Shown here: positions 1-6,351 of the stretch, piece after piece | How positions within the stretch are numbered: the first letter of the stretch is position 1 | Layout of the letters: the number at the start of each line of letters is the position of its first letter | Origin: Holdemanella hominis | Lineage (GTDB): Bacteria > Bacillota_I > Bacilli_A > Erysipelotrichales > Erysipelotrichaceae | Assembly (NCBI RefSeq): GCF_014306155.1 | Contig: NZ_JACRWH010000043.1 | Coordinates: 1 to 18,170 of the forward strand | Direction of reading: 5' to 3' | DNA length: 18,170 nt | Translations under genes and position numbers: made by a program | Notes under the pieces: model-generated | The model's input: only the letters and a program-made list of their open reading frames with translations | What the model was told of the DNA's origin: nothing | The model's database searches: none

Positions 1-138
1 GAAGTAGATGTAATTAAAGTAGATCCAAGAAATACGAGTAAGATAGGAAAAGAAAAGTATACAAAGATCAAAGGATTGAGTGTACATTATTGTGCAGCCT
101 ATGTGATCAATCGAAGAGGCATGGGATTTGTGGATTAA
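1..138 (+). CDS. C-terminal end of an IS200/IS605-type TnpB-related protein (partial, 5' end outside window)
   Basis: An open frame enters from the left edge and ends at TAA 136-138, giving 45 residues. The segment VDPRNTSKIGKEKY, then GLSVHYCAAYVINRRGMGF close to the stop, matches the usual C-terminus of the TnpB-related accessory proteins of IS200/IS605 elements (compare the family pattern VxPxxTSxIGxxKY...GLSxHxAAAxVIxRRxxGF). TnpB proteins are RNA-guided RuvC-type nucleases that help their element persist. Most of the RuvC domain lies outside the window, so whether this copy is catalytically intact cannot be judged. The frame is clean to its stop. It is followed by a structured non-coding stretch, as expected for a tnpB gene. 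Family assignment is fairly sure; activity is unknown. Confidence 0.75.
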   Translation, partial: EVDVIKVDPRNTSKIGKEKYTKIKGLSVHYCAAYVINRRGMGFVD

Positions 139-360
139 ATAAGATAAATAATCAGAACCAGAAGTTTATGATATCTTACTGGAAGATAGGTACATAGATC
201 ATGGATGAAATTCTGAAGTGTTTATAAATAAAGCATACAATAAAAACTCCATCGATAAAGACTGAATGTATCGGGATACCGAATGATTCAGAAAGATGGA
301 GTAGATATTGAAATGTTACCGGACGACTGGAAACGAACCGGGCACGTCATTTAGACGTGT
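139..360 (+). ncRNA. Structured non-coding tail of the TnpB-type element, possible omega RNA / right end
   Basis: No ORF of note lies here, but the strand folds repeatedly. Visible helices are TCAGAA 152-157 with TTCTGA 211-216, enclosing TATCTT 172-177 with AAGATA 183-188 (loop ACTGG). A nested hairpin follows: ACTCCATC 246-253 with GATGGAGT 295-302, CTGAAT 262-267 with ATTCAG 286-291, and TCGG 271-274 with CCGA 279-282 around a GATA loop. Last comes CACGTC 343-348 with GACGTG 354-359. In TnpB systems the guide (omega) RNA scaffold is encoded at and beyond the 3' end of tnpB and runs into the element's right end, which also carries a short palindrome. The position and density of helices fit that. 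The exact RNA boundaries, guide and right-end cleavage site cannot be set from this window. Confidence 0.45.
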
Positions 361-385
361 GACTTTTTTGCAGAAAAAGTCTTTT
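361..385 (+). terminator. Hairpin with U tract closing the tnpB-side region
   Basis: GACTTTTT 361-368 pairs perfectly with AAAAAGTC 374-381 around a TGCAG loop and runs into TTTTC. The stem is A/T-rich, so strength is uncertain. It sits directly after the CACGTC/GACGTG palindrome and just before the next promoter, so it separates the mobile-element remnant from the metal region. Confidence 0.45.
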
Positions 386-396
386 CTTGTTTCTTG

Positions 397-425
397 TTGA
401 CAAATTATTCTGTGTAGGGTATAAC
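397..425 (+). promoter_or_regulatory. Strong-looking promoter for a short transcript
   Basis: A perfect -35 TTGACA (397-402), a 17-nt spacer and -10 TATAAC (420-425). Transcription would begin near 432, just upstream of a TTAG-N6-CTAA box. The next clear terminator is at 513-538 and no convincing start codon with a ribosome site lies between. Confidence 0.65.
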
Positions 426-433
426 TTAAGAGA

Positions 434-447
434 TTAGATTTAACTAA
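434..447. promoter_or_regulatory. Candidate DtxR-type metal operator (TTAG-N6-CTAA), copy 1
   Basis: TTAG 434-437 and CTAA 444-447 are separated by six bases, starting 8 nt after the -10 of the upstream promoter. The same spaced pair occurs at the same place relative to the promoters at 541-569 and 3426-3454. The core matches the centre of the known DtxR/IdeR consensus (TTAGGTTAGCCTAACCTAA). Binding would block initiation. The regulator gene itself is not in this window. Confidence 0.4.
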
Positions 448-512
448 CTATCACTAAATGCAATTATGGAATCGCTTTTTTCACTTGTTTAATAATTTGA
501 TTTCATAAGATG

Positions 513-538
513 AGGACATTTTAAAAATGTCCTTTTTT
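513..538 (+). terminator. Intrinsic terminator
   Basis: AGGACATT 513-520 pairs with AATGTCCT 526-533, followed by a run of Ts to 538. It ends the short unit that starts at about 432. Confidence 0.75.
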
Positions 539-540
539 GT

Positions 541-569
541 TTACAAATTGAAAAAAGTAAGATTATACT
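541..569 (+). promoter_or_regulatory. Promoter of the DUF6110 / P-type ATPase operon
   Basis: -35 TTACAA (541-546), 17-nt spacer, -10 TATACT (564-569). Predicted start is near 576, inside the inverted repeat 574-603, so a bound repressor would occlude initiation. The -10 region and what follows (ACTAACTG...GTTAGAA) closely resemble the feo promoter at 3426-3476. Confidence 0.6.
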
Positions 570-573
570 AACT

Positions 574-603
574 GTAAGTTAGAAACAACTAATTCTAACT
601 TAC
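574..603. promoter_or_regulatory. 11-bp perfect inverted repeat with metal-type operator, copy 2
   Basis: GTAAGTTAGAA (574-584) and TTCTAACTTAC (593-603) are perfect inverse complements around an 8-nt centre. Inside lies TTAG 579-582 / CTAA 589-592 with six bases between, the same box as at 434-447 and 3462-3475. It overlaps the predicted transcription start of the DUF6110/ATPase operon. Best read as a repressor operator of the DtxR type; as RNA it could also form a 5' hairpin. Confidence 0.6.
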
Positions 604-631
604 ATTCATAGTTCTAAGGATGATATATATT

Positions 632-859
632 ATGAAAGACGGATGGAAAAACAAAACAATGTGGACTTTTATTGGAGGTGCAGCGACAGCTCTAGCTGGG
701 TCTAAGTTTTTAAAAAGTAACACAGCCCATGATTTAGCTGTTAAAGGTTTAGCTGGTGGAATGAAGCTTAAATCGGACACAACTTATAAGTATGAGACAA
801 TTAAAGAGGATGCAAAGGATTTATTAGAAGAAGCCAAAGTTCAACACGAAGGCGAATAA
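632..859 (+). CDS. DUF6110 family small protein, partner of a P-type ATPase
   Basis: A 75-residue protein. Residues about 8-22 form a short Gly/Ala-rich hydrophobic stretch (TFIGGAATALAGSKFL), and the rest is a charged, probably helical tail ending in Glu-rich sequence. This pattern and the place directly ahead of an HMA_2-type P-type ATPase match the DUF6110 family, whose function is unknown. An upstream ATG at 620 exists, but the AAGGA ribosome site (616-620) overlaps it and is 11 nt from ATG 632, so 632 is preferred. The stop is one base from the ATG of the ATPase gene, so the two would be translated together. Regulation is probably by metal through the operator at 574-603. The gene is intact although its partner is broken. 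Confidence 0.6.
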   Translation: MKDGWKNKTMWTFIGGAATALAGSKFLKSNTAHDLAVKGLAGGMKLKSDTTYKYETIKEDAKDLLEEAKVQHEGE

Positions 860-860
860 A

Positions 861-2960
861 ATGAGTAGTTTTACTATTGTCCATGACATTCCGGGTCGAA
901 TGCGAATTCGCTATGGAAAGAATAAGTTTTCTAGTGTTCAGGGCGAAGTTTTAAAAAAGGATCTTTATGCATGGCCTATGATTGAGAGTGTGGAGGTCAT
1001 CAACGTTACGGGTAGTGTTTTGATGTCGTATGACAAAGCACAAAAAGGTTTGTTACTGAATAAACTAAAGAATTTAGATATCCAATATCTTCAAAATGCA
1101 GATACTTCTTCGATTGTAGTTCATTCACAAACACCAGAAGCTATTGCTATGAGTCGAGAATATATGAATCGGTTCTTTAAGATTATTGGTAAACGTTATT
1201 TCATTAAATGTTTTTACCAATGGGACTTGGCAATGCGATTACGATTTATAAGTCCATTCAGTTTATTCGAGAAGGATTTAATTCACTTTTACAATGTAAA
1301 ATCAATGTTCCTTTATTGGATGCCACAAGCATTGGTGTAAGTTTAATTCAAAAGAATTATACGATTGCAGGAAATATTATGATGTTACTAAATATTTCTG
1401 ACTTGTTAGAAGATTACACACGTAAGAAAACAAAATTGGAATTATCCAATAGTTTATCGATTCAATTTGATAAAGTGTGGATTTTAGAAGATGGTGTAGA
1501 ACAAGAGATTGCCATGTCTAAGCTTCAAAAAGGGGATGTAGTCATCTCAAAAATGGGTTCTATGATTCCAATCGATGGAGAAGTCGTGGATGGAGAAGCA
1601 ATGATCAATGAATCTAGCTTTACGGGAGAGCCTCTTTCTAAACATGTAAAGAAAAATGACACAGTATTTGCGGGCACTTTAGTTGAAGAAGGTAAACGGT
1701 TTATTCGTGTTCGTAATTTACAAGATGAAAGTCGCATTAGTAATATTGTTAAGATGATTGATACAAATGAATCATTAAAGGCAAGTATTCAAGCTAAGGC
1801 TGAGTATTTGGCAGATTCTATTGTTCCATTTAGTTTTTTAGGTTTCTTTGGCGTTTTAGCTTTGACAAGAAATGTAACACGCGCAACATCAGTATTGATG
1901 GTGGACTATTCTTGTGCCATTCGATTATCGACTTCCATTGCGGTTATTAGTGCTATGCTAGAAGCTAGTAAACGAAATGTTTTAGTAAAAGGTGGTAAGT
2001 ATTTAGAGGCAATCAAAGATGCGGATGTGATTGTCTTTGATAAGACGGGTACTTTGACAAACGCCAATCCAACCGTAAAGAAAGTAGTTCCTTTAAATGG
2101 GTATACGCGTGATGAAGTATTAAGGATTGCAGCTTGTCTTGAAGAGCATTTTCCTCATAGTGTAGCCAATGCGATTGTAAACCAGGCAAAAAAGAAGGCT
2201 TAATTCATGATGAAGAGTATGCCAAGGTTGAATATATCCTTGCGCATGGTATTGCGACAAGATTTTATGGTAAGCGTGCCATTATTGGTAGTGATCATTT
2301 AATATTTGAAGATGAAGGTATTCCAAAAACAGAAGAATTAAACGAAACGATTGGTTCTTTAGAAAGTGAAATAGCCGAATCTATGATTTATCTTGAGATT
2401 GACAATCAAGTCGCTGGAATTATCAGTATTTATGATCCTTTAAAGCTTGAGGAAAACAAGCTAATCATAATTTAAACACATTAGGAATGACTAAAGTCGT
2501 TATGTTGACAGGGAATTGTGATAGTGCCGCAAAAACAGTGGCTCATGAATTGGATTTAGATGATTATCGTGCATCAGTTTTACCAGAAGATAAGGCTGCA
2601 TATATTAAGATGTTGAAGGATCACGGACATACTGTGATTATGGTTGGAGATGGTATCAATGATACGCCAGCACTCTCAACGGCAGATGTTTCTATTTCTA
2701 TGCAGGATAGTTCAGATTTAGCTCGAGAACTCGCGGACATTACACTTGTTTCAAGCAATTTAAATGAGCTTGTTATACTTCGTCGACTTGCTATGAATTT
2801 ATTCGAGCGTATTCATGCGAATTATCGTTTTATCGTGGCCTTTAATTCAAGCTTGATTGGACTAGGTGCTTTAGGCTTGATGAGTCCAAACACTACAAGC
2901 TTATTACATAACGGAAGTACGTTTGCGATTGCTGCATCATGTACGCGTAATTATTTATAA
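861..2960 (+). pseudogene. P1B-like heavy-metal P-type ATPase disrupted by three frameshifts
   Basis: Three reading frames together give a normal-length pump of about 700 residues. The first (from 861) has an HMA_2-type N-terminus (IPGRMRIRYGK). The second (in frame from about 1208 to 2203) has the actuator motif FTGEP, a membrane motif DYSCAIRLS in place of the usual CPC/SPC, the phosphorylation site DKTGTLT (Asp codon 2039) and the P1B His-Pro region (FPHS). An unbroken middle stretch 2197-2472 uses a third frame, and the last (to 2960) has GDGINDTPALS and the C-terminal membrane helices. Breaks are at A-runs 1206-1208, 2188-2193 and 2453-2456; each needs a -1 shift, as if one A were lost. 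Without repair no functional pump is made. Substrate would have been a transition metal; which one cannot be told. Sequencing error is the alternative, but large genes nearby are intact. Confidence 0.8.
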
Positions 2961-2963
2961 AAA

Positions 2964-2989
2964 AACTGGATTTTTGATCCAGTTTTTTT
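2964..2989. terminator. Bidirectional terminator between the ATPase pseudogene and the HMA gene
   Basis: AACTGGAT 2964-2971 pairs with ATCCAGTT 2977-2984 around TTTTG. It has a T run to 2989 on the plus strand and an A run (2957-2965) that gives Us on the minus strand. It lies between the stops of two convergent genes and serves both. Confidence 0.85.
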
Positions 2990-3349
2990 CTATATAGCCT
3001 TTGAAATATATCCAACGTTAGATAAAGTATTGATTAATTCATCTATTGGATGTTGTTGTTTAGATAATATAGTCACGGTATTATCTTCTGTGTTTACTTT
3101 GGCAGTAAAGCCTTCTTGGCTATTGAACGCATTTTCAATGGTATGAACACAACTTTGACAATGAATGTCATATACTTTTAAAACGGCTTTGTAAGGGTAA
3201 TGCTCTTTGTTTTTATCTTTTACCCTTACTTTTTTTATGGTTTCACTAGAACCACAACATCCTGATGTGGCTCTTTTTTTCGTGGAACGAATTCCAATAC
3301 AGATAATAATTACTAAAATGACACATATAATAATTGTTGGTAAGTTCAT
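2990..3349 (-). CDS. Membrane-anchored heavy-metal-associated (HMA) domain protein
   Basis: A 119-residue protein with one N-terminal hydrophobic helix (residues about 4-20), then a basic stretch with a Cys pair (SGCCGSS, about 29-35). From about 50 to the end is an HMA fold (ferredoxin-like) whose metal-binding loop is HCQSC, that is CxxC. HMA domains bind Cu(I), Zn(II) or similar ions and pass them to pumps. Here a free-standing, tethered copy sits between a broken P-type ATPase and the feo operon, and is divergent from feo. The ribosome site GGAG lies 10 nt ahead of the ATG. Its promoter spacer contains GTTCTAAC, resembling half of the metal operator. The exact ion and partner are unknown. 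The family assignment is firm, the role inferred. Confidence 0.75.
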   Translation of the reverse strand: MNLPTIIICVILVIIICIGIRSTKKRATSGCCGSSETIKKVRVKDKNKEHYPYKAVLKVYDIHCQSCVHTIENAFNSQEGFTAKVNTEDNTVTILSKQQHPIDELINTLSNVGYISKAI

Positions 3350-3369
3350 ATGTTTAATTCTCCAATGAA

Positions 3370-3398
3370 AAAATACACCAAATAGTTAGAACAGTCAA
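3370..3398 (-). promoter_or_regulatory. Promoter of the HMA-domain gene
   Basis: Read on the minus strand: -35 TTGACT (3398-3393), 17-nt spacer, -10 TATTTT (3375-3370), about 20 nt before the ATG. The spacer contains GTTCTAAC, a half-site like those of the feo operator, so co-regulation is possible but less clear than for the plus-strand promoters. Confidence 0.55.
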
Positions 3399-3425
3399 AC
3401 TAAGTTAATCGTGTGTAACTTTTTG

Positions 3426-3454
3426 TTGACATTGCTTTATTGTAAGAGTAAACT
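3426..3454 (+). promoter_or_regulatory. Promoter of the feo operon
   Basis: Perfect -35 TTGACA (3426-3431), 17-nt spacer and -10 TAAACT (3449-3454), with start predicted near 3461 on the first base of the inverted repeat 3461-3476. Confidence 0.75.
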
Positions 3455-3460
3455 AACTGT

Positions 3461-3476
3461 GTTAGAAGTGTCTAAC
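3461..3476. promoter_or_regulatory. feo operator, metal-type box copy 3
   Basis: GTTAGA (3461-3466) and TCTAAC (3471-3476) form a perfect inverted repeat with a 4-nt centre; the core is TTAG-N6-CTAA. A further CTAAC at 3453-3457 makes a third half-site. Location at the transcription start of ferrous-iron uptake genes points to an iron- or manganese-sensing repressor of DtxR type (inference). It also lies only 3 nt ahead of the ribosome site. Confidence 0.6.
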
Positions 3477-3490
3477 TAGGAGGGTTCGAT

Positions 3491-3700
3491 ATGCCATTAT
3501 CTTTTGCAGATTTAAATTCGGTCAATACAATCAAAAAAATTGGTGGTTCTAAAGAACAACAACGACACTTAGAAAACTTAGGCTTTGTGCCTGGGACTGT
3601 GATTGTGATTGTGAGTAAAACCAATGGAAATGTAATTGTGAATGTCAAAGAGGTTCGAATAGCCATTAGTGAAGAACTCGCAAGAAAGATCATGGTGTAG
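3491..3700 (+). CDS. feoA: FeoA domain protein (first of two)
   Basis: A 69-residue cytosolic protein with the SH3-like FeoA fold: the NLGFVPGTVIVIVSK stretch (about 29-43) and a C-terminal VKEVRIAISEELARKIMV that fits the family end 'xRxAIxxxxAxxIxV'. FeoA supports or regulates ferrous-iron transport by FeoB. Its start has a strong ribosome site GGAGGG (3479-3484) 6 nt ahead of ATG. First gene of the feo operon, 12 nt before a second feoA; the two are divergent paralogues, a common layout in Bacillota. Expression should rise when metal is scarce if the operator at 3461-3476 acts as a DtxR-type site. Confidence 0.9.
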   Translation: MPLSFADLNSVNTIKKIGGSKEQQRHLENLGFVPGTVIVIVSKTNGNVIVNVKEVRIAISEELARKIMV

Positions 3701-3712
3701 AAAGGAGTAATT

Positions 3713-3931
3713 ATGACTTTAAAGGAAGTTTCAATTGGTCAAACAGTTACTGTAAAGAAATTGTCTGGTCAAGGAGCAACAAAACGAAGAATTATGGATA
3801 TGGGAATTACTAAAGGAGTAAGTGTAACTGTTCAAAAGGTAGCACCATTAGGAGATCCTATTGAATTAACCGTTCGTGGATATCAATTATCGCTTCGTAA
3901 AGCCGACGCAGAAATGATTGAAGTAGAGTAA
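3713..3931 (+). CDS. feoA: FeoA domain protein (second of two)
   Basis: A 72-residue FeoA protein with a textbook pattern: RRIMDMGITKGVSVTVQKVAPLGDPIELTVRGYQLSLRKADAEMI spans the core (quoted by landmarks: RRIMDMG at about 26-32, APLGDPIE at about 44-51, GYQLSLRK at about 56-63). It is closer to canonical FeoA than the preceding gene. AAAGGAG lies a few bases ahead of the ATG. It is 21 nt from feoB and so belongs to the same transcript. Likely contacts the FeoB N-terminal G domain at the membrane. Confidence 0.92.
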   Translation: MTLKEVSIGQTVTVKKLSGQGATKRRIMDMGITKGVSVTVQKVAPLGDPIELTVRGYQLSLRKADAEMIEVE

Positions 3932-3952
3932 AGTTAAAAATAGGAGGGAATT

Positions 3953-6079
3953 ATGTCAATTCAAGTCGCATTAGCAGGTAATCCGAACTGTGGTAAAACT
4001 ACATTGTTTAATGGTTTAACAGGTGCTACACAATATGTAGGTAACTGGCCAGGGGTTACAGTTGAGAAAAAAGAAGGAAAGTATAAGGAAGATAAAGATA
4101 TTAAAATCACGGATTTACCAGGTATTTATTCATTATCACCATACACTTTGGAAGAAGTTGTATCTCGTGAATTTTTATTAAATGGAAATGTTGATGTTGT
4201 GTTAAACATCATTGATGGTTCTAACTTAGAAAGAAACTTATTTTTAACAACACAAATTTTAGAGTTGGGTATTCCAACAGTTGTTGCGATCAACATGTTG
4301 GATGTCATTGAAAAAAGAAAAGATACAATTGACTATAAAAAGTTATCAAAAGAATTAGGTTGTCCTGTATTACCAATTTCAGCTTTGAAAAACACAGGAA
4401 TCAAAGAGTTGATGGCTGAGGTAAAAAAGGTGGCGAATACGCAATGTAAAGCTAAAAATATTTATGCAGGTAAAGTATTAAATGCATTGAATACAATTGA
4501 AACAAGTTTGCCTTCAAGTATTGAAGCAAGTCGTCGTTTCTTCTATGCCGTTAAATTGTTTGAAAGAGATGATAAGATTGAAGCGGCTATCAAATCAAAG
4601 GCAGATGCAGATGTGATTGAAACTGTAGAAAAGTCAATGGATGATGATAGTGAATCAATTATTACAGATGCTCGTTATACATATATCACAAGTGCAATTA
4701 AAGATTGTTACAAAAAAGGATCTAAAGAAGTATTAACTACTTCGGATAAGATCGACCGTATTGTCACTAACCGAGTTTTAGCACTTCCAATATTTGCCCT
4801 TGTAATGTGGTTTGTATATTATATTTCAGTAACTACAGTAGGAACTATTGTAACTGACTGGACAAATGATGTCTTGTTTGGTGAAATTATTCCTCCTGCA
4901 GTGGATAGTTTCTTAACTTCAATTCAATGTGCAGATTGGTTACATGGATTGATTGTGGATGGTATTATTGGTGGTGTAGGTGCTGTCATTGGCTTTGTAC
5001 CACAGATGTTAGTATTATTCTTCTTCTTAGCTATCTTGGAAGATTGTGGATATATGGCACGTGTTGCCTTTATCATGGACCGTATTTTCCGTAAGTTTGG
5101 ATTATCAGGAAAATCATTTATTCCTATGTTGATTGGTACAGGCTGTGGTGTGCCTGCTGTTATGGCAAGTCGTACCATTGAAAGTGATCGTGATCGTAAG
5201 ATGACAATCATGACAACAACATTCATTCCATGTGGTGCAAAAATGCCAATCATCGGTTTAATTGCCGGTGCTATTTTCCATGGTGCTAGCTGGGTAGCTC
5301 CAAGTGCTTACTTTGTAGGTATGGCAGCTGTTATTATTTCTGGTATTATGTTAAAGAAGACAAAATTATTTGCCGGAGATCCTGCTCCATTCGTCATGGA
5401 AATGCCAGCATACCACACACCTCGTGCAGTTAATGTATTAAGAAGTATGTGGGAACGTGGTTCAAGCTTTATTAAAAAGGCTGGAACAATTATCTTATTA
5501 TCTACAATCGTATTGTGGTTCTTACAAGGATTTGGATGGGAAAAAGGCGCATTTGGCATGGTTGATGATATTGATCATTCAATTCTATCTTCAATTGGAC
5601 AAACATTCGCATGGATCTTCTCACCACTTGGTTGGGGCGATTGGAAAGCTGCAGTTGCTAGTGTAACAGGTTTAATTGCCAAAGAAAATGTTGTCGCAAC
5701 ATTTGGACAATTATATGGATTTGCTGAAGTCGCTGAAGAAGGAAATGAATTCTGGGGACAATTATCGGCAAGCTTTACACCACTAGCTGCCTATTCATTC
5801 ATGGTATTTAACTTGTTGTGTGCTCCATGTTTTGCAGCAATGGGAGCTATCAAACGTGAAATGAATAACACAAAATGGTTTTGGATTGCCATTGGATATC
5901 AATGTGGATTCGCTTATGTATGTTCACTGATCGTTTATCAATTAGGTAGTTTATTCAATGGTGGATCTTTTGGATTTGGAACGATTGTTGGATTTATCTT
6001 ATTGATTGGTTTAATTTATTTGTTGGTTCGTCCATCAAAAGAAAGTGATACTGCTGAAGTTGAATTTGCGGTAAAATAA
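3953..6079 (+). CDS. feoB: Ferrous iron transporter FeoB
   Basis: A 708-residue inner-membrane Fe(II) transporter of normal length. The N-terminal G domain has G1 GNPNCGKTT (9-17), the G2 Thr36, G3 DLPG (54-57), G4 NMLD (114-117) and G5 SAL. A helical GDI-like spacer follows (about 165-270). The C-terminal part has the Gate repeats, including GTGCGVPAVMASRTIESDRDR and later LCAPCFAAMGAIKRE, with conserved Cys residues, and ends in a short soluble tail. A strong site AGGAGG precedes the ATG. It is the third gene of feoA-feoA-feoB-Cys-rich protein, with no feoC seen. The gene is intact, which argues that the frameshifts in the nearby ATPase gene are real. Confidence 0.97.
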   Translation: MSIQVALAGNPNCGKTTLFNGLTGATQYVGNWPGVTVEKKEGKYKEDKDIKITDLPGIYSLSPYTLEEVVSREFLLNGNVDVVLNIIDGSNLERNLFLTTQILELGIPTVVAINMLDVIEKRKDTIDYKKLSKELGCPVLPISALKNTGIKELMAEVKKVANTQCKAKNIYAGKVLNALNTIETSLPSSIEASRRFFYAVKLFERDDKIEAAIKSKADADVIETVEKSMDDDSESIITDARYTYITSAIKDCYKKGSKEVLTTSDKIDRIVTNRVLALPIFALVMWFVYYISVTTVGTIVTDWTNDVLFGEIIPPAVDSFLTSIQCADWLHGLIVDGIIGGVGAVIGFVPQMLVLFFFLAILEDCGYMARVAFIMDRIFRKFGLSGKSFIPMLIGTGCGVPAVMASRTIESDRDRKMTIMTTTFIPCGAKMPIIGLIAGAIFHGASWVAPSAYFVGMAAVIISGIMLKKTKLFAGDPAPFVMEMPAYHTPRAVNVLRSMWERGSSFIKKAGTIILLSTIVLWFLQGFGWEKGAFGMVDDIDHSILSSIGQTFAWIFSPLGWGDWKAAVASVTGLIAKENVVATFGQLYGFAEVAEEGNEFWGQLSASFTPLAAYSFMVFNLLCAPCFAAMGAIKREMNNTKWFWIAIGYQCGFAYVCSLIVYQLGSLFNGGSFGFGTIVGFILLIGLIYLLVRPSKESDTAEVEFAVK

Positions 6080-6097
6080 TGTAAAAGGAGGGGTTTC

Positions 6098-6292
6098 ATG
6101 AATCTATCAACATTTCTAGTTTTATTGGTTGTATGTGCATGTGCAGGCTTTGCTTGTCGAAGCATTTATAAAGATAAAAAGAGTGGAAAATCAAGTTGTG
6201 GTGGAGGTTGTTCACATTGTGGCAGTCATTCGATGTGTGAAAATCCCAAGGCATTTTTTGATCAGATAAAAAAAGAACAATTTAGTAAATAA
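6098..6292 (+). CDS. FeoB-associated Cys-rich membrane protein
   Basis: A 64-residue peptide with one N-terminal membrane helix (about 4-21, itself with three Cys), then a basic linker and a Cys/Gly/His cluster SSCGGGCSHCGSHSMC (about 33-48). It matches the small FeoB-associated Cys-rich membrane proteins found after feoB in many Bacillota. These are thought to help iron delivery or to replace FeoC, but their biochemical role is not established. GGAGGGG lies just ahead of the ATG and the gap from feoB is 18 nt, so it is the last gene of the feo operon, closed by the terminator at 6292-6318. Confidence 0.85.
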   Translation: MNLSTFLVLLVVCACAGFACRSIYKDKKSGKSSCGGGCSHCGSHSMCENPKAFFDQIKKEQFSK

Positions 6293-6318
6293 GAGCATCG
6301 AAAGGTGCTCTTTCTTTT
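6292..6318 (+). terminator. feo operon terminator
   Basis: AGAGCATC 6292-6299 pairs with GGTGCTCT 6304-6311 (one G-U pair) around a GAAA tetraloop, followed by TTCTTTT. The first base overlaps the last base of the stop codon of the Cys-rich gene. Confidence 0.85.
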
Positions 6319-6326
6319 GGTATAAT
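6298..6326 (+). promoter_or_regulatory. Promoter of the aminopeptidase gene, overlapping the feo terminator
   Basis: -35-like TCGAAA (6298-6303), 17-nt spacer and a perfect -10 TATAAT (6321-6326). The -35 falls in the loop side of the feo terminator hairpin. Start is predicted near 6333, giving a leader of about 19 nt with GAGGA 7 nt before ATG. Confidence 0.6.
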
Positions 6327-6351
6327 AGGTGAAAGAATCGAGGAAAATAAA

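Larger units (their letters stand above)
432..538 (+). ncRNA. Candidate small RNA (about 105 nt) under a metal-type operator
   Basis: This interval is bounded by the promoter at 397-425 and an intrinsic terminator at 513-538. The only frames inside are tiny and have no ribosome site: a 16-codon frame from ATG 458 and an 8-codon one in another frame. No protein is therefore supported. A promoter, operator and terminator with little coding capacity is the layout of a regulatory small RNA, and the operator suggests control by the same metal regulator as the feo operon. A leader whose terminator is regulated, feeding the gene at 632, is an alternative, though that gene has its own promoter. Function unknown. 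Confidence 0.35.

Noticed and set aside
1..390. Complete insertion sequence with terminal inverted repeats
   Set aside because: Only one end is in the window, and IS200/IS605 elements lack terminal inverted repeats; boundaries cannot be set.
458..508. 16-codon peptide in the short transcript
   Set aside because: It has no Shine-Dalgarno sequence ahead of its ATG and no recognisable feature; a non-coding reading is simpler.
3472..3693. Antisense ORF over the first feoA gene
   Set aside because: It lies wholly within a recognisable FeoA gene on the other strand, has no ribosome site and no family resemblance. The same holds for antisense frames inside feoB, lacE, lacG, galK and the acidic protein.
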